From Dictyophora rubrovolvata (lineage: Eukaryota > Basidiomycota > Agaricomycetes > Phallales > Phallaceae), in the NCBI GenBank assembly GCA_029959195.1, contig CP114119.1:620001-684000 (forward strand): a stretch of DNA of 64,000 nt, given 5' to 3'. Position 1 is the first letter of the stretch. Each line of letters begins with the position of its first letter. This document shows positions 34,851-44,576 of the stretch, piece after piece. A program made the position numbers and the translations under genes. The notes beneath the pieces were generated by a model. That model ran no database searches and was not told the origin of the DNA. It saw nothing but the letters and a program-made list of their open reading frames with translations.

Positions 34851-35501
34851 ATGACAACGCCTTTGGCATTGCGACTTTCATCTCCAGGTTATTTAAACAC
34901 TCCGGTTCCTCTAAATGCGCCAGTAGCTCCTAAAGCGATGTGTGCACCTCGACGAGGGATCCCGACGCATCCAGGACACGGATTGCCGTTGGCAGACAGG
35001 GTCGGTCCTCATGCGATATCACCGGATTCTCGCCAGGGACGCTCCAGCGATGGTTCCAAGCGTAAGCTATTGCCAGGGCTGTCTAAAAACCAACGAAAGC
35101 GTCAGAGGCGTAGAGAGAGGGAGGCGCAAGAATCTTCCTCTGGACCCTCTAACCTCGAGGGGTTGGGGTTGGTGTCGTTTACCGTTGCTGCGCCGGTCTA
35201 TACAGACTCCGCTGAGTCACGTGACGGGGACGCGACAGTCTCTGTGGATCCGGAACTGCTTGCCTTACCTGTACCTACGGTAAATGAAGTGCCTGCTATT
35301 CCTACGTTGGTGAACAATGACGCTGTGATGTTTGACGAATTTCTCATTGACTATGGGGATGCGGACGCGGAAGGCGAGTTCGTTGCACAGGAAGACATTG
35401 TTGAATCAAATAGTCCAATTCCGAGTAGAGCCGTGACTCCTATTGATTTCGAAGAGTTGGACTTGTTGGGAATTAGTGATGGGGAAGGTGGATTCATTTG
35501 A
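34851..35501 (+). CDS. Accessory ORF downstream of pol, function unknown
   Basis: ATG at 34851, 216 aa, beginning 30 bases after the pol stop. It is Pro/Ala-rich at first (LNTPVPLNAPVAPKAM), then basic (KNQRKRQRRREREAQESSSG), then acidic at the end (DYGDADAEGEFVAQED). No known domain. Extra 3' ORFs in fungal Ty3 elements are uncommon. It could bind nucleic acid through the Arg-rich stretch. Confidence 0.5.
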   Translation: MTTPLALRLSSPGYLNTPVPLNAPVAPKAMCAPRRGIPTHPGHGLPLADRVGPHAISPDSRQGRSSDGSKRKLLPGLSKNQRKRQRRREREAQESSSGPSNLEGLGLVSFTVAAPVYTDSAESRDGDATVSVDPELLALPVPTVNEVPAIPTLVNNDAVMFDEFLIDYGDADAEGEFVAQEDIVESNSPIPSRAVTPIDFEELDLLGISDGEGGFI

Positions 35502-35583
35502 ATCGCTGGTAAACGCGCGATGGAGGGCGGGTGAAAAAAAAATCGTAGAAATTAACACTCGTAAACGAGTGTTGAAGGGCGGA

Positions 35584-35857
35584 TGTAAGAGTCTGGACTC
35601 TTATCCGAGTTCCCCGAGTCGGAGACTACAGACGTAGTCAGCTTGTCTTACTTTCATTTATTCTTTGTCTTTATTAATAGTTTCTTTCCATAAGTTTCCT
35701 TTTATTTCTTATTAGATAATCTTTCTTTTTCTTATAAATACTCGAGATGTAGATATTTTATTCTTTAGCTTCTAATTCTACGAAGGTTACTACACTCATT
35801 GTTGTCTGATCCTCGTTTTATCTGAAGTTCTTGTGTAAAAGTCTTCCGACTTTTACA
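35584..35857 (+). repeat. 3' LTR of retroelement 1
   Basis: Begins TGTAAGAGTC after a purine-rich tract (GAAGGGCGGA), ends GACTTTTACA; 274 bases. Followed by the right TATCT duplication. Confidence 0.65.
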
Positions 35858-36067
35858 TATCTATCATCTAGTGTGGTCATGTCATACCTCCAACAATATG
35901 CGGTAGTACCTTGGAAGTTGTTATTGCCGCCTATGATAGTTTTGAACATGAATGCATATGAGATGATATCTACTTTGTATGACACTCATCGCAATGACCA
36001 ACAGCTCGTTGATATTAGTCTCAAAGGCGGATCATGGTGGTGGGTATACTTTCACTGATGTTCCATC

Positions 36068-36473
36068 TGTCAGGGTACGCTAGCGTCGCCCCCTTATTTT
36101 TCTACATTTATCTTCGGTTCTGGTCTATTTTATTTATTTCCATATTTCTCGTATTCTATCCCATCTCTTGCATTTCCCTCTCCTTCCGTATTCCCATTTT
36201 TCCTCCAACGGGCGCTGAGCGCCCGTTCTCATCAGAGCCATGGCCTAGGCCCCGGCAAAAAGTCTGGGACCGGCGCGTATCCGTGCCCAGTCCATGAACT
36301 GAAGGCTGCGTGTGGCCTTTGCCGTTTTTCATAGTATATAGTTAGTAGCCCTAGAGGAGGGATCCCTAAGTTTGTTCTCTTAGGATCCCCTCCCTCTAGG
36401 TGAGTTAGTATTATTCCTAGAATATATTTTGCTTAGGATCCCCTCCCTCTAGTCTGAGAGAGTAGCCCTGACA
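36068..36473 (+). repeat. Solo LTR (TGTCAGGG...CCCTGACA family)
   Basis: 406 bases, begins TGTCAGGGTACGC and ends AGTAGCCCTGACA, with a 5-base duplication CCATC on both sides (36063-36067 and 36474-36478). This is a clean solo LTR. It contains the palindrome-like CGGGCGCTGAGCGCCCG and repeated CTAGAGGAGGGATCC-type blocks. Confidence 0.85.
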
Positions 36474-36528
36474 CCATCTGGTTCACTTACAAGCCATGAT
36501 AACAGCAGGTCCAGTAAAAGGACCGAGG

Positions 36529-37979
36529 TGTTAGAATATGCATTGAGACTTGGAAAAAGGCTTCGTTTCCGGCCTTCGCTAAGCCTAATAGAGTTAATGG
36601 TTGGGATTGGGGCTTAGAAAATGAGCTCCTTGTTAGGGCAACTCAGGGCACACACCTAGAGGAGGGAAAACCTAAGATCTATTCATGGGAAACGACTAGC
36701 TACTCACCTAGAGGAGGGAAAACCTAAGAGAAAAAGCTTAGGGATCCTCCTCTAGGGAAAACGAATATATATCTATGAGTACAGGCACTCGGTCGATCCC
36801 CATGGGATCCACGGTGATAACGAACGAAAACAAGTGAGAATGAGAATTCGGTCTTTGACTGAATTCAAGAGAACAAGTTGAAAACGAGAGACAGTCAGAA
36901 ATATGAGAAAGTGAGAAAGGACGGAATGAGCACAGAGAGAGCATGAATACAGGAAAATGGGAAAACGGGAAAATGGGAAAACAGAAAGTGACAGAAAGTG
37001 TCGCTAGCATACCATGACACTCCTACTTTGGATTCCACCAAAGAGGAGAATGGGTTTTTGGTCTCCGTGTACAGTGCATGTTCCATATTGAAATGTTATA
37101 AAACCCAACTTCAACACCTTCGTACATGGTATCAGGTGGACAAAGTGTAGAGAATGACATTAGTAATCAAGGTGGAAAGCAATGGATCTTGACTCGTTTC
37201 ATCGGATGGGCTTTTCAAAGCCACAACTTGAGATACCGTGCGAGATGCTTGCAAGTGGGAAAAGTCTCGAGTGAGTAGACTCTGCCAACTTTTTTTAGGT
37301 GAAGACTAGTGATTGGTCACTCAGGCTGGTTCAGGGTGCCGGGCTAACAAAAGTACTTCCGTCCGATTCTTTGACATCAACCATGCCAAATACTTTACAC
37401 TCTACAGAATACAACCAACAACTTGAAATTATTGGAATCACCAGACAACCCAACCATGTCGAAAGGAAAGGTCCTCATTGTACTGTCTGTGTAACATTTC
37501 TGTTACATTTTAGTTCTTATCTCAGAAGGCCACTGGCCTTTACTCAGACAGTTCAAGTGACTGTATTTCAAAGTAAAGAAAAGTGGTGGCGAAGTGAGAA
37601 GTGCCGTTGGCGCTTCTTGCTAGCCACCTTATATACAGTTCATTATTACGTAAGTAACTACAGCTAGTTAAGGTGCGACGACATTGCGCGTTATTGGCTA
37701 AGCGCTATCGCGCTTAGCACTTAGAATAATTACTGTACAAAGGCTACTGTCAGGGCTACTTGTAAGTTAATTAGTCTCTTCCCTAGTGGTCAGTAATGAC
37801 GACTAATATTACCTGTAAGTTAATTAGTCTACAGGTGTGTAAGTACACTATGTTATTGTATCGATGTGGTTTACTCACCTCTTCCCTAGTGGTCGGTAAC
37901 GACGACTAGGGGAGAGGTGATGCGCTTGTACTACACGTATAGGGCGTGATACTGGTGCTTAGTGTGCCGGATTCTAACA
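36529..37979. repeat. 1.45 kb non-coding segment with TGTTAGAAT...ATTCTAACA ends
   Basis: The inverted ends suggest a solo LTR or non-autonomous element. The inside lacks long frames and carries short internal repeats, for example 'cacctagaggagggaaaacctaag' twice around 36650-36730, 'tgtaagttaattagtct' twice around 37765-37830, and two forms of 'ctcttccctagtggtc'. I found no matching target duplication. On its right it abuts the broken copy of the neighbouring LTR family. Confidence 0.45.
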
Positions 37980-39909
37980 CTACTCACTCAGACTAGAGGG
38001 AGGGGATCCTAAGCAAAATATATTCTAGGAATAATACTAACTCACCTAGAGGGAGGGGATCCTAAGAGAACAAACTTAGGGATCCCTCCTCTAGGGCTAC
38101 TAACTATATACTATGAAAAACAGCGAAGGCCACATGCGGCCTTCGGTTCATGGACTGTGCGCGGATATGCGCCAGTCCCGGACTTTTAGCCGGGGCCTAG
38201 GCCATGGCTCTGATGAGAACGGGTGCTGTAACGATCCGAAGATAATAGCTAAATGTCGTAGCTATATATACAATCAGAAAAACTATGAAGATATTTTGTT
38301 TGAGGCCGTCTAGTCTCCGTGGAGCGGGTCCTGGTGCTGATTTCGTAAGAAGGAGGGTGGGGGAATAATATGATATTTAGCGAGTGTGTGTGTGTCGATA
38401 TAAAACCAACAACAACAAAAAAAATGATGATCCTAAGATCGTGTGTGTGTGAGGGGGACGATAAATGTGAGTTGCGATAAAATGGTGAGTCAATACGCCG
38501 TCGATAATACAGCAATGATAATCTGTTTAAAGTTAGTAAGGCGTCAACGACAATACGAATCGTTGAGTTTATACTCCGAGGCCTCACTCAGAGTAATCCA
38601 AAGAAATAGACGTGAGCGTAGAAATAGACTAGAGACGAAACTTGACTTGAACTTGACTTAAACTGAACTAAACTTGAGACAACCGTTCCGGTAGATTGCT
38701 GCTGTTACAATTATTTACAAGCAGTATATATACCATTTGGAAACATAAAGGAAAGCAGAATGATCACTCATCATTCGCCATGATAACAAAAGGAAACAAA
38801 AAGAGAACAAAGAAACAAAAGAAAAAGGAGAAAACGATGGAGGATACAATTACAGAAAAAAAAAGGGAATCGCATATGTGGTTAGGGGGAATAGGAGAAA
38901 TATGTTGAAACAAAAAGAGAAACAAAAGAGAAACAAAAAGAGATCAAAAGAAGACGATGAAACCAGATTCCCAGCATAGCTTTACCAAAATCACCATCTG
39001 GCACTTCTCGCGCTACCTCTTACCCAAAACTATAATCTTACCATCCCAAACTTCTTACTGATCTAGTTCTTGTTGACGAGATCTTCTTCTTCATGGCTGT
39101 GGCACAATAATAATGGCTATGGCAACGCTTAACAATATCAGATCTTGAACAAGATTGGATTGGAGATCAGAATAGGAAGGGAGGGTTTGATTTCCAACAG
39201 AGTAGTCGGGAGGGGATGGGATGGCAGATAGGGGTGCGTCTATGAATAAGAATTGAGTATAACTTCGAAATTGATGACGAAAGACCAGTCTCCAGATTGA
39301 TTCTTCTTGACGATTTTGTCAAGATCCGAAAACATTCGAGTTCGAGAATACGATAATTCGGAGAACGAGGAACCTGGCTTCAACTTATATGTTGTGCCCG
39401 TTCCAAAGGCCTGATAATTGTTCCTCAATTTAGATCGTGACGAACGTACACTCATGAATACGGAGTTCGAATGAAACGAGGCCTTTGATGACGAAGTCGT
39501 CAAAGACGAGTGAAACGAGAATTCGTGTAGAACGAAGGTTCGAGAATAAAGACGGTTTATAGACAAAAGAAGTCTTAATTGAAAAAGATATTTAATCGAA
39601 TCAAAGTTCGATTTCAAGACGACCATAACTACATATTTACAAGGCGTTTAAATACTAGTTAAGTCGTGCAGGGTCAAGAACAAAGAAAGGACAGAAATAG
39701 AATAGTACTTAACAGTTCTCAACTACAACGTGTTTTTGTTAGAAAGAGATAGAACGAGATAGAAACGTTCTATATATATCATGGGAACTTTACCAATCAA
39801 AGTAAATATAGAAAACGGTCGTCACGGTAAAGTTCGGTCGTAAATCGTATATCGGTAAATCGTTATGAAAACGTTAGTTCGGTAAAACGAGTGTCATGAG
39901 AAAATCGGC

Positions 39910-40239
39910 TCATGACAGATTTGTTGAAAGGAACTCGACAAACTCATACGATTCGTCCATGACATTGACGTTGGTTCGTTCGTACAGGGTTAAAGCTCGT
40001 GGATATCCTATCTCCAGATCGTCATAAGGAATAGTAATCTCCATTAGTGGCTGTGGAGTAATCGGAAGCATTGTGGAGGGGTCAACATCAATTTCAGAAA
40101 CAAGAGTATTGTAAACGCGAAGTCGTGAGAGGAAATTAGGGTTGGGTCCGAATCTGAGAGAAGAACGATATTCAAAAGGGAAGAAAGGGAGTTGAAAAAG
40201 GGGAATAGGGGAAGTAGGAGTATCGTTATTGTCCGACAT
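39910..40239 (-). CDS. Small ORF, family 'Z' (unknown)
   Basis: 109 aa from ATG at 40237-40239 (MSDNNDTPTSPIP). Central block RLRVYNTLVSEIDVDPST then MLPITPQPLMEITIPYDDLE resembles those of the ORFs at 40345 and 54048 (hydrophobic/aromatic stretch, 'DxxT-LP-PxP' and a following Asp/Leu). No known domain. It sits downstream of its longer relative and may be a duplicated fragment. Confidence 0.4.
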   Translation of the reverse strand: MSDNNDTPTSPIPLFQLPFFPFEYRSSLRFGPNPNFLSRLRVYNTLVSEIDVDPSTMLPITPQPLMEITIPYDDLEIGYPRALTLYERTNVNVMDESYEFVEFLSTNLS

Positions 40240-40344
40240 GATGATATGAGTTAACCAAAATTTTTAAGCGCTAATGAAATGTCCAGAAAGAAAGAAGGAG
40301 ATGAAATACAAATCTAATCACTTATCCTAATCAAGCCTTTTGTC

Positions 40345-40977
40345 CTAATTTTGTCCAAGAAGGTTTGAGCAAACGTGTCGGATCTTTCGGAAGGATTGTT
40401 TGGATGGAGAAGAGGGGAGAGATATTGGTTCTGGCGAATGGGATGAAAAACGAGACACTTGAGGGTCTACAGGAACAAGATTGGCCGGTCTATATGGGCT
40501 ATGTTTTTGTGTTTTCATGTTTTTCATGACAACCCAACAACTTGGCACATCTAGAACCAGGAATGTAAATTCAAACCCTTCTTGTGTCACTAACCAAATC
40601 CGATACGAGTCTTTAACGGCTGATTCAGGTGTAGAATAAACGTTGATAATTGTAAACCAGTCTAATCGTTCCTCGATATAAACCTTTTCTCCAAACATGA
40701 GACCGGGGTGAACCAAATCTGAACTTCTGCATTGATGAATAATAAGAGGTGGAGGGAACTTCGGGAGGTACGTTTCTTCGTCAATGTCGAGACTCACATA
40801 TTGGGAACTATAGATATAAAGAGTCGTATGCAGATCCAAATCGTATGTCCTTGGACTGGAAGGCGAAAAACAAAAAGGTGATATAGATTCATCGTCAGAG
40901 GGGGGTAATGACTTGGTGGGAGATGCTGGAACGGGCAAAGAGATTGATGATGTATAGTGAAATGAAAATGCGGCCAT
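40345..40977 (-). CDS. Small ORF, family 'Z' (unknown), longest member
   Basis: 210 aa from ATG at 40975-40977 (MAAFSFHYTSS). Core pattern: YDLDLHTTLYIYSSQYVSLD, ETYLPKFPPPLIIHQ, SSDLVHPGLMFGEKVYIEER, DWFTIINVY, then a Ser/Pro-rich tail. The relative at 54048-54391 has CDLDTQYYIYYTSYAHLNLN, LLPLYPNPIIIDQHKASDLI and EEWFVVVNMY in the same order. Function unknown; association with LTR-like ends suggests it is carried by the element. Confidence 0.5.
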   Translation of the reverse strand: MAAFSFHYTSSISLPVPASPTKSLPPSDDESISPFCFSPSSPRTYDLDLHTTLYIYSSQYVSLDIDEETYLPKFPPPLIIHQCRSSDLVHPGLMFGEKVYIEERLDWFTIINVYSTPESAVKDSYRIWLVTQEGFEFTFLVLDVPSCWVVMKNMKTQKHSPYRPANLVPVDPQVSRFSSHSPEPISLPSSPSKQSFRKIRHVCSNLLGQN

Positions 40978-41347
40978 TTTTCGCAAGGTTTTTGATTTCG
41001 AGAGGCTGTGGTGTATCGGTTAAGTTTTTGGTAGTTTGAAACTCCGCTTTGAACCAAAATCGGAACATTTCCTTATTAGGAAGATTTTGGTGCGCGACAG
41101 CGCTCAGTGCCCGTTGGAGGAAAAATGGGAATACAGAAGGAGAGGGAAATGCAAGAGATGGGATAGAATACGAGAAATATGGAAATAAATAAAATAGACC
41201 AGAACCGAAGATAAATGTAGAAAAATAAGGGGACGACGCTAGCGTACCCTGACAGCTACTGCCTTCGAGTGCTTATGCAATGAATCCGTTACATCTTCCC
41301 CCGCTGACTTGACCCGTCAAGTCAAGATGGGTAATCCCAGCGAGTTG

Positions 41348-43946
41348 CTACGCAGATGGGCCATAGTCCACCTCCATGTCGGCGTCACTTGGAGGGGGCT
41401 TGTTGGCATCATGAAAGAGGGGAACCTCCTCTGGAGGTTGTAATAATTCTTCGTCCGTCATTGGACGATTGAGGTTGTTCCCCGCATTGGACTCCTCAGT
41501 GGGGTTGGTTCTAGAGGTGCTTGCCTCTACTGAAGAGGGTCCCTCATTCCGAGGGACAGAGGGGCCAGCGGTGGCGACGTTGGTACGCACCCTTTTTCGA
41601 GGCCGCCCCTTGGATCGTTGCTCTTGCCATTCTTTGGCGATGTAGTTATTGAGCTCGCCACTGGTGAGTCGAGCCAACAAAGGCGCTATCATTGACCGAA
41701 CACGGTCAGTAGTGGCACCATTTCGGTGCATGGCTTTTATCACGTCCTCCTGAGTGACGGATGCAGCATCAGGGGCGCTGAAGGCCTGCCTGTACCCATC
41801 CATCAGGGTGGTAGACAGAGATAGGAGGCGATTGGCATTCTCACCGAGAATGCTATGCCACAGCGTGAGCTGTGGGTCGCTGCACACTTCTTGTGCAACG
41901 TCAAGGAACCGGAAACGGACATTGCAGTCCTTGGCTACACGTCATAGCCAGGCAATGACTTTCCACATCGTCACCGTTGAGTGACCTGTTTGTGCAAAGA
42001 CGAATGTAGGGAGGGATTTGGCCAGGGTCCCTGTGCCAATTCTCAAGCATTCGCTTGATCTCAGGGTGTATCATCTCCCCGTCAAAGGTGAACACTGTCG
42101 TATTGTTAGGGACGGTTCTGACGTGCTCTGCACGCCTTCGTGCTTTTATGCACTTGGACCACATACGCCACGCATATGAGATCCTCATATGAATCCCCTT
42201 GTCGTCAGGGGATTGATAGGTGGGGTGTTGCACCCACAATCTCATGCCTTCGGCGACGAACCTGGGATCATCCAGGCTACAGGTATTGTACCTGTTAAGT
42301 ACCGATTCTCAGGTGTCGGTGACGGATGTATAAACGTTAATAATCGTATTTAATGATAATACAAATGTCACCGTAATGTTGTAGAGTGCGGTCTCAACCT
42401 GAGTGGGTTGTACCACGACAGTCCTCTGGACGTTGGCTCTACTTGTCTTGACATCGTTCGGGATCTTCAAGTCATCAGAGAATATCATTGAGCCGAAGCT
42501 CTAAGAAGTCTAAAACAATCTGGAAAAATAGATCGTCGACTAGAAAGCAGAAGAACAAGAGATGGAAGAAGTAGCGGATCCAACGCCAGAACGGTGTTGT
42601 CGCTACAGATGGTTTGGATTTAAAGTGTTTGGAAATGACGAAAGCGCTATTGGAAAATAAAGACTATATTGAGATATCGAACTAGGTTCAATATTAAGTC
42701 TGAAGAGAAGTCTAGCTACGAAGTATAGAAGGCTTTATATACAAGTATGCTAGAGGTTTGAATCTCAGTTCGAAATAGATAACGAACTTGAAAACGTATA
42801 TATGTCATAACATTTCGTGAGTATCATGAGTGTATGCAGGGTCGGTTTGCCATGTGGCAAACATGAGGCAACAAGAACAAAGGGAAAACACATACAAGGA
42901 CCTACGACCATCATAGATGATCTCATGCGTGGTTTGGAACTAGAATATAGACCAAAGGTCTATCCGTGGCTTACTGTAAGTCCTAGGAAGGCGTCAGCAT
43001 CTAGGACTTCGTGAAACAGTGATGAAGTCTGACAAGACTTCCGGTCGTAGTGTCTGCAAAGCGATTGTGATAGGATAACATTTAAGTACAATAAGATAAG
43101 GGAATATGATAAGGAATCCATATCACTAGTGATGTCATGAATCGGATCATGACAGTACCATGCCACAGGGTCTGGCGTGTTGGGGACTAATGACACACTG
43201 TCTTCAACGGTGGGGTCATAGCCTGACTCATAGAAGGGCCAGGACTTGTTGTTTGGATGCTGGTTCTTCGTACGAAGGTCCATACAAACAGGTGGTCCCA
43301 TTGGGACCATGGCAGACCCTGCTGCAGATGAGGAGGCAATGGCCTCCCTGAATGCGAGTGAGAACGTGTCAGGCAGTGGCCTGGATGGTGAATAGGCATG
43401 GGTGATGCACGGCCCATCATCCGAATACAATTCAGAGTCATTGTCATCATCGTCTTCCTCATCATCAATGGGAATGGGGTGGCAGCAAGTGCCCATCGAG
43501 TTATCATGGGCACGTTTTCGAGGTGTCGTCGTCAATGACGTGTCTGGGCCAGTACGGCCCCTGTGTTCTAACCTGGCGACCTGAGCCCTCAGGTAATCTA
43601 TTGTCCACTGGGCAGACTCTAGGTCATCATCGACCACACGATAATCACCCTTCACATCGTGAAGGTCCTCTCTGAGGTGACAAAAGTCACGCTCGAGTAA
43701 TGGAAACGCCTCAAAGACAGCATTCTTGACCTTGTTATTGTCAAGGAGGATGGCAGTGGTGCCTGCTGCCCCAGAGATGTGCTCGATGAATTGACCACAA
43801 GGCTCACAACCTGGGTCTTGGTGGCAAACGGCTATGCAGCCGTTCATCGCGTCAATGGTCCATTCGGACCTTTTCTGTGCCAACTGGGTAGCAGCTTTGG
43901 CAAACCTGCTTTGAGGCGGTGGGGGTTCTGGCAACTGTGACCGCAT
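41348..43946 (-). pseudogene. Gag-like gene of an outer retroelement, interrupted twice
   Basis: The minus-strand reading starts at an ATG now stranded at 53122-53124 (M-P-D). It is broken after codon 3 by the 9.1 kb element, then resumes at 43970 and runs SKGKEKERMRSQLPEPPPPQ, a coiled region (YLRAQVARLE), SLVPNTPDPVAWY. A solo LTR (42293-43154) interrupts it there. It then resumes NTCSLDDPRFVAEGMRLWVQ, ISYAWRMWSKCIKARRRAEH, VFTFDGEMIHPEIKRML. A frame change follows near 41900, after which LTLWHSILGENANRLLSLS and a low-complexity end read out. No protease or reverse transcriptase of this element remains nearby. Confidence 0.6.
42293..43154 (+). repeat. Solo LTR (TGTTAAGTACC...ATCATGACA family)
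   Basis: 862 bases flanked by the duplication GTACC (42288-42292 and 43155-43159). It is inserted in the gag-like gene and in the opposite orientation to the copy at 53186-54047, which has the same length. Confidence 0.9.
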
Positions 43947-43975
43947 TCGCTCTTTCTCTTTTCCCTTGCTGTCAG

Positions 43976-44467
43976 TGTTAGGTATTAGAGTTCAACCGGC
44001 GGCCCCTCCAACAAAAAAAAAATAGAAAATTTAGATAAGCCTTATTTCTTTTCGTTTTATTCGCGCGTTGTACCTTTATTGTATTTCTAAGTCATTGTGG
44101 TCGCTTGTGGACCTTCGGTAGTATAGTTTATTAGAATGTAAACTCGTCGTCTATGTATGACACGAGACTCCTTTGTAAGTAGTATAGCTTTTAATATAAC
44201 ACTGTTGCCTCAAATCTTGTCCGAATCTCAAATCTTATTCTTTTCACTTGCGCTTTAGATTAAATCAATTCTCGATTTAATCTTACTATCTTATCTTATC
44301 AATTAAACACGTTCTCATTCGTCTCAGCTTCGATAACAAGGCTTCGACTTCGATACTTTTGGTTCAGCTTATTTTACGTTCACTTTCTTGAACGAGTTAT
44401 TATCCGACAATTCGATCATATTTATTTTCTACACGGATACATCTTGAATAACTAGCGTAACCTTACA
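43976..44467 (+). repeat. 5' LTR of the 9.1 kb element
   Basis: Begins TGTTAGGTATTAGAG, ends CGTAACCTTACA; 492 bases. The bases just after it (TTTGGTGGCCAAAG from about 44470) are where a primer-binding site would be. Confidence 0.93.
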
Positions 44468-44576
44468 ATTTGGTGGCCAAAGTGGGGGGAAAAAACCGAA
44501 CCTCTTTGTGGATATAGACTTCCCCACGAAGATTTATTGGAGTGGCTCCTAAGCCAGAGACGATTTCGACGACGCG

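Larger units (their letters stand above)
32034..35857 (+). mobile_element. 5'-truncated Ty3/gypsy chromovirus with precise ends
   Basis: The element is bounded by TGTAAAAGTC...GACTTTTACA and flanked by a 5-base duplication TATCT (32029-32033 and 35858-35862), typical of LTR-element integration. The interior holds RNase H, integrase and chromodomain (32139-34820) and a second ORF, but gag, protease and most of the reverse transcriptase are missing. The left 34 bases are the exact reverse complement of the last 34 bases (35824-35857), so the left end is not a normal 5' LTR. Confidence 0.85.
38226..41100 (-). mobile_element. Insertion with TG...CA ends carrying small related ORFs
   Basis: Fills the break in the inverted LTR. 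Read on the minus strand it begins TGTCGCGCACCAAAATC and ends GGATCGTTACA. Flanks show a near-match 5-base duplication (gtgct / gcgct). It carries two similar minus-strand ORFs (39910-40239, 40345-40977) but no gag or pol. A relative with the same start (TGTTGCGCACCAAAATC) lies at 54048-54553. I infer a non-autonomous LTR-type element. Confidence 0.55.
37984..41254 (-). repeat. Second, inverted TGTCAGGG-family LTR, split by an insertion
   Basis: Reading the minus strand from 41254, TGTCAGGGTACGC...CACTGAGCGC matches the solo LTR at 36068. It stops near 41100, and the match resumes at 38225 (CCCGTTCTCATCAGAGCC) and runs to about 37984. The last bases (CCCTGACA) are missing. The 2.9 kb between the two halves is a later insertion. 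Confidence 0.8.

Noticed and set aside
32034-35857. 34-base inverted ends as terminal repeats of a DNA transposon
   Set aside because: The interior encodes RNase H, integrase and a chromodomain, and the 5-base duplication with TG..CA ends fits an LTR element.
36068-41254. Facing LTR copies as long terminal inverted repeats of one DNA transposon
   Set aside because: The left copy is complete with its own TG..CA ends and CCATC duplication, so it is a solo LTR; the right copy is a separate, broken insertion.
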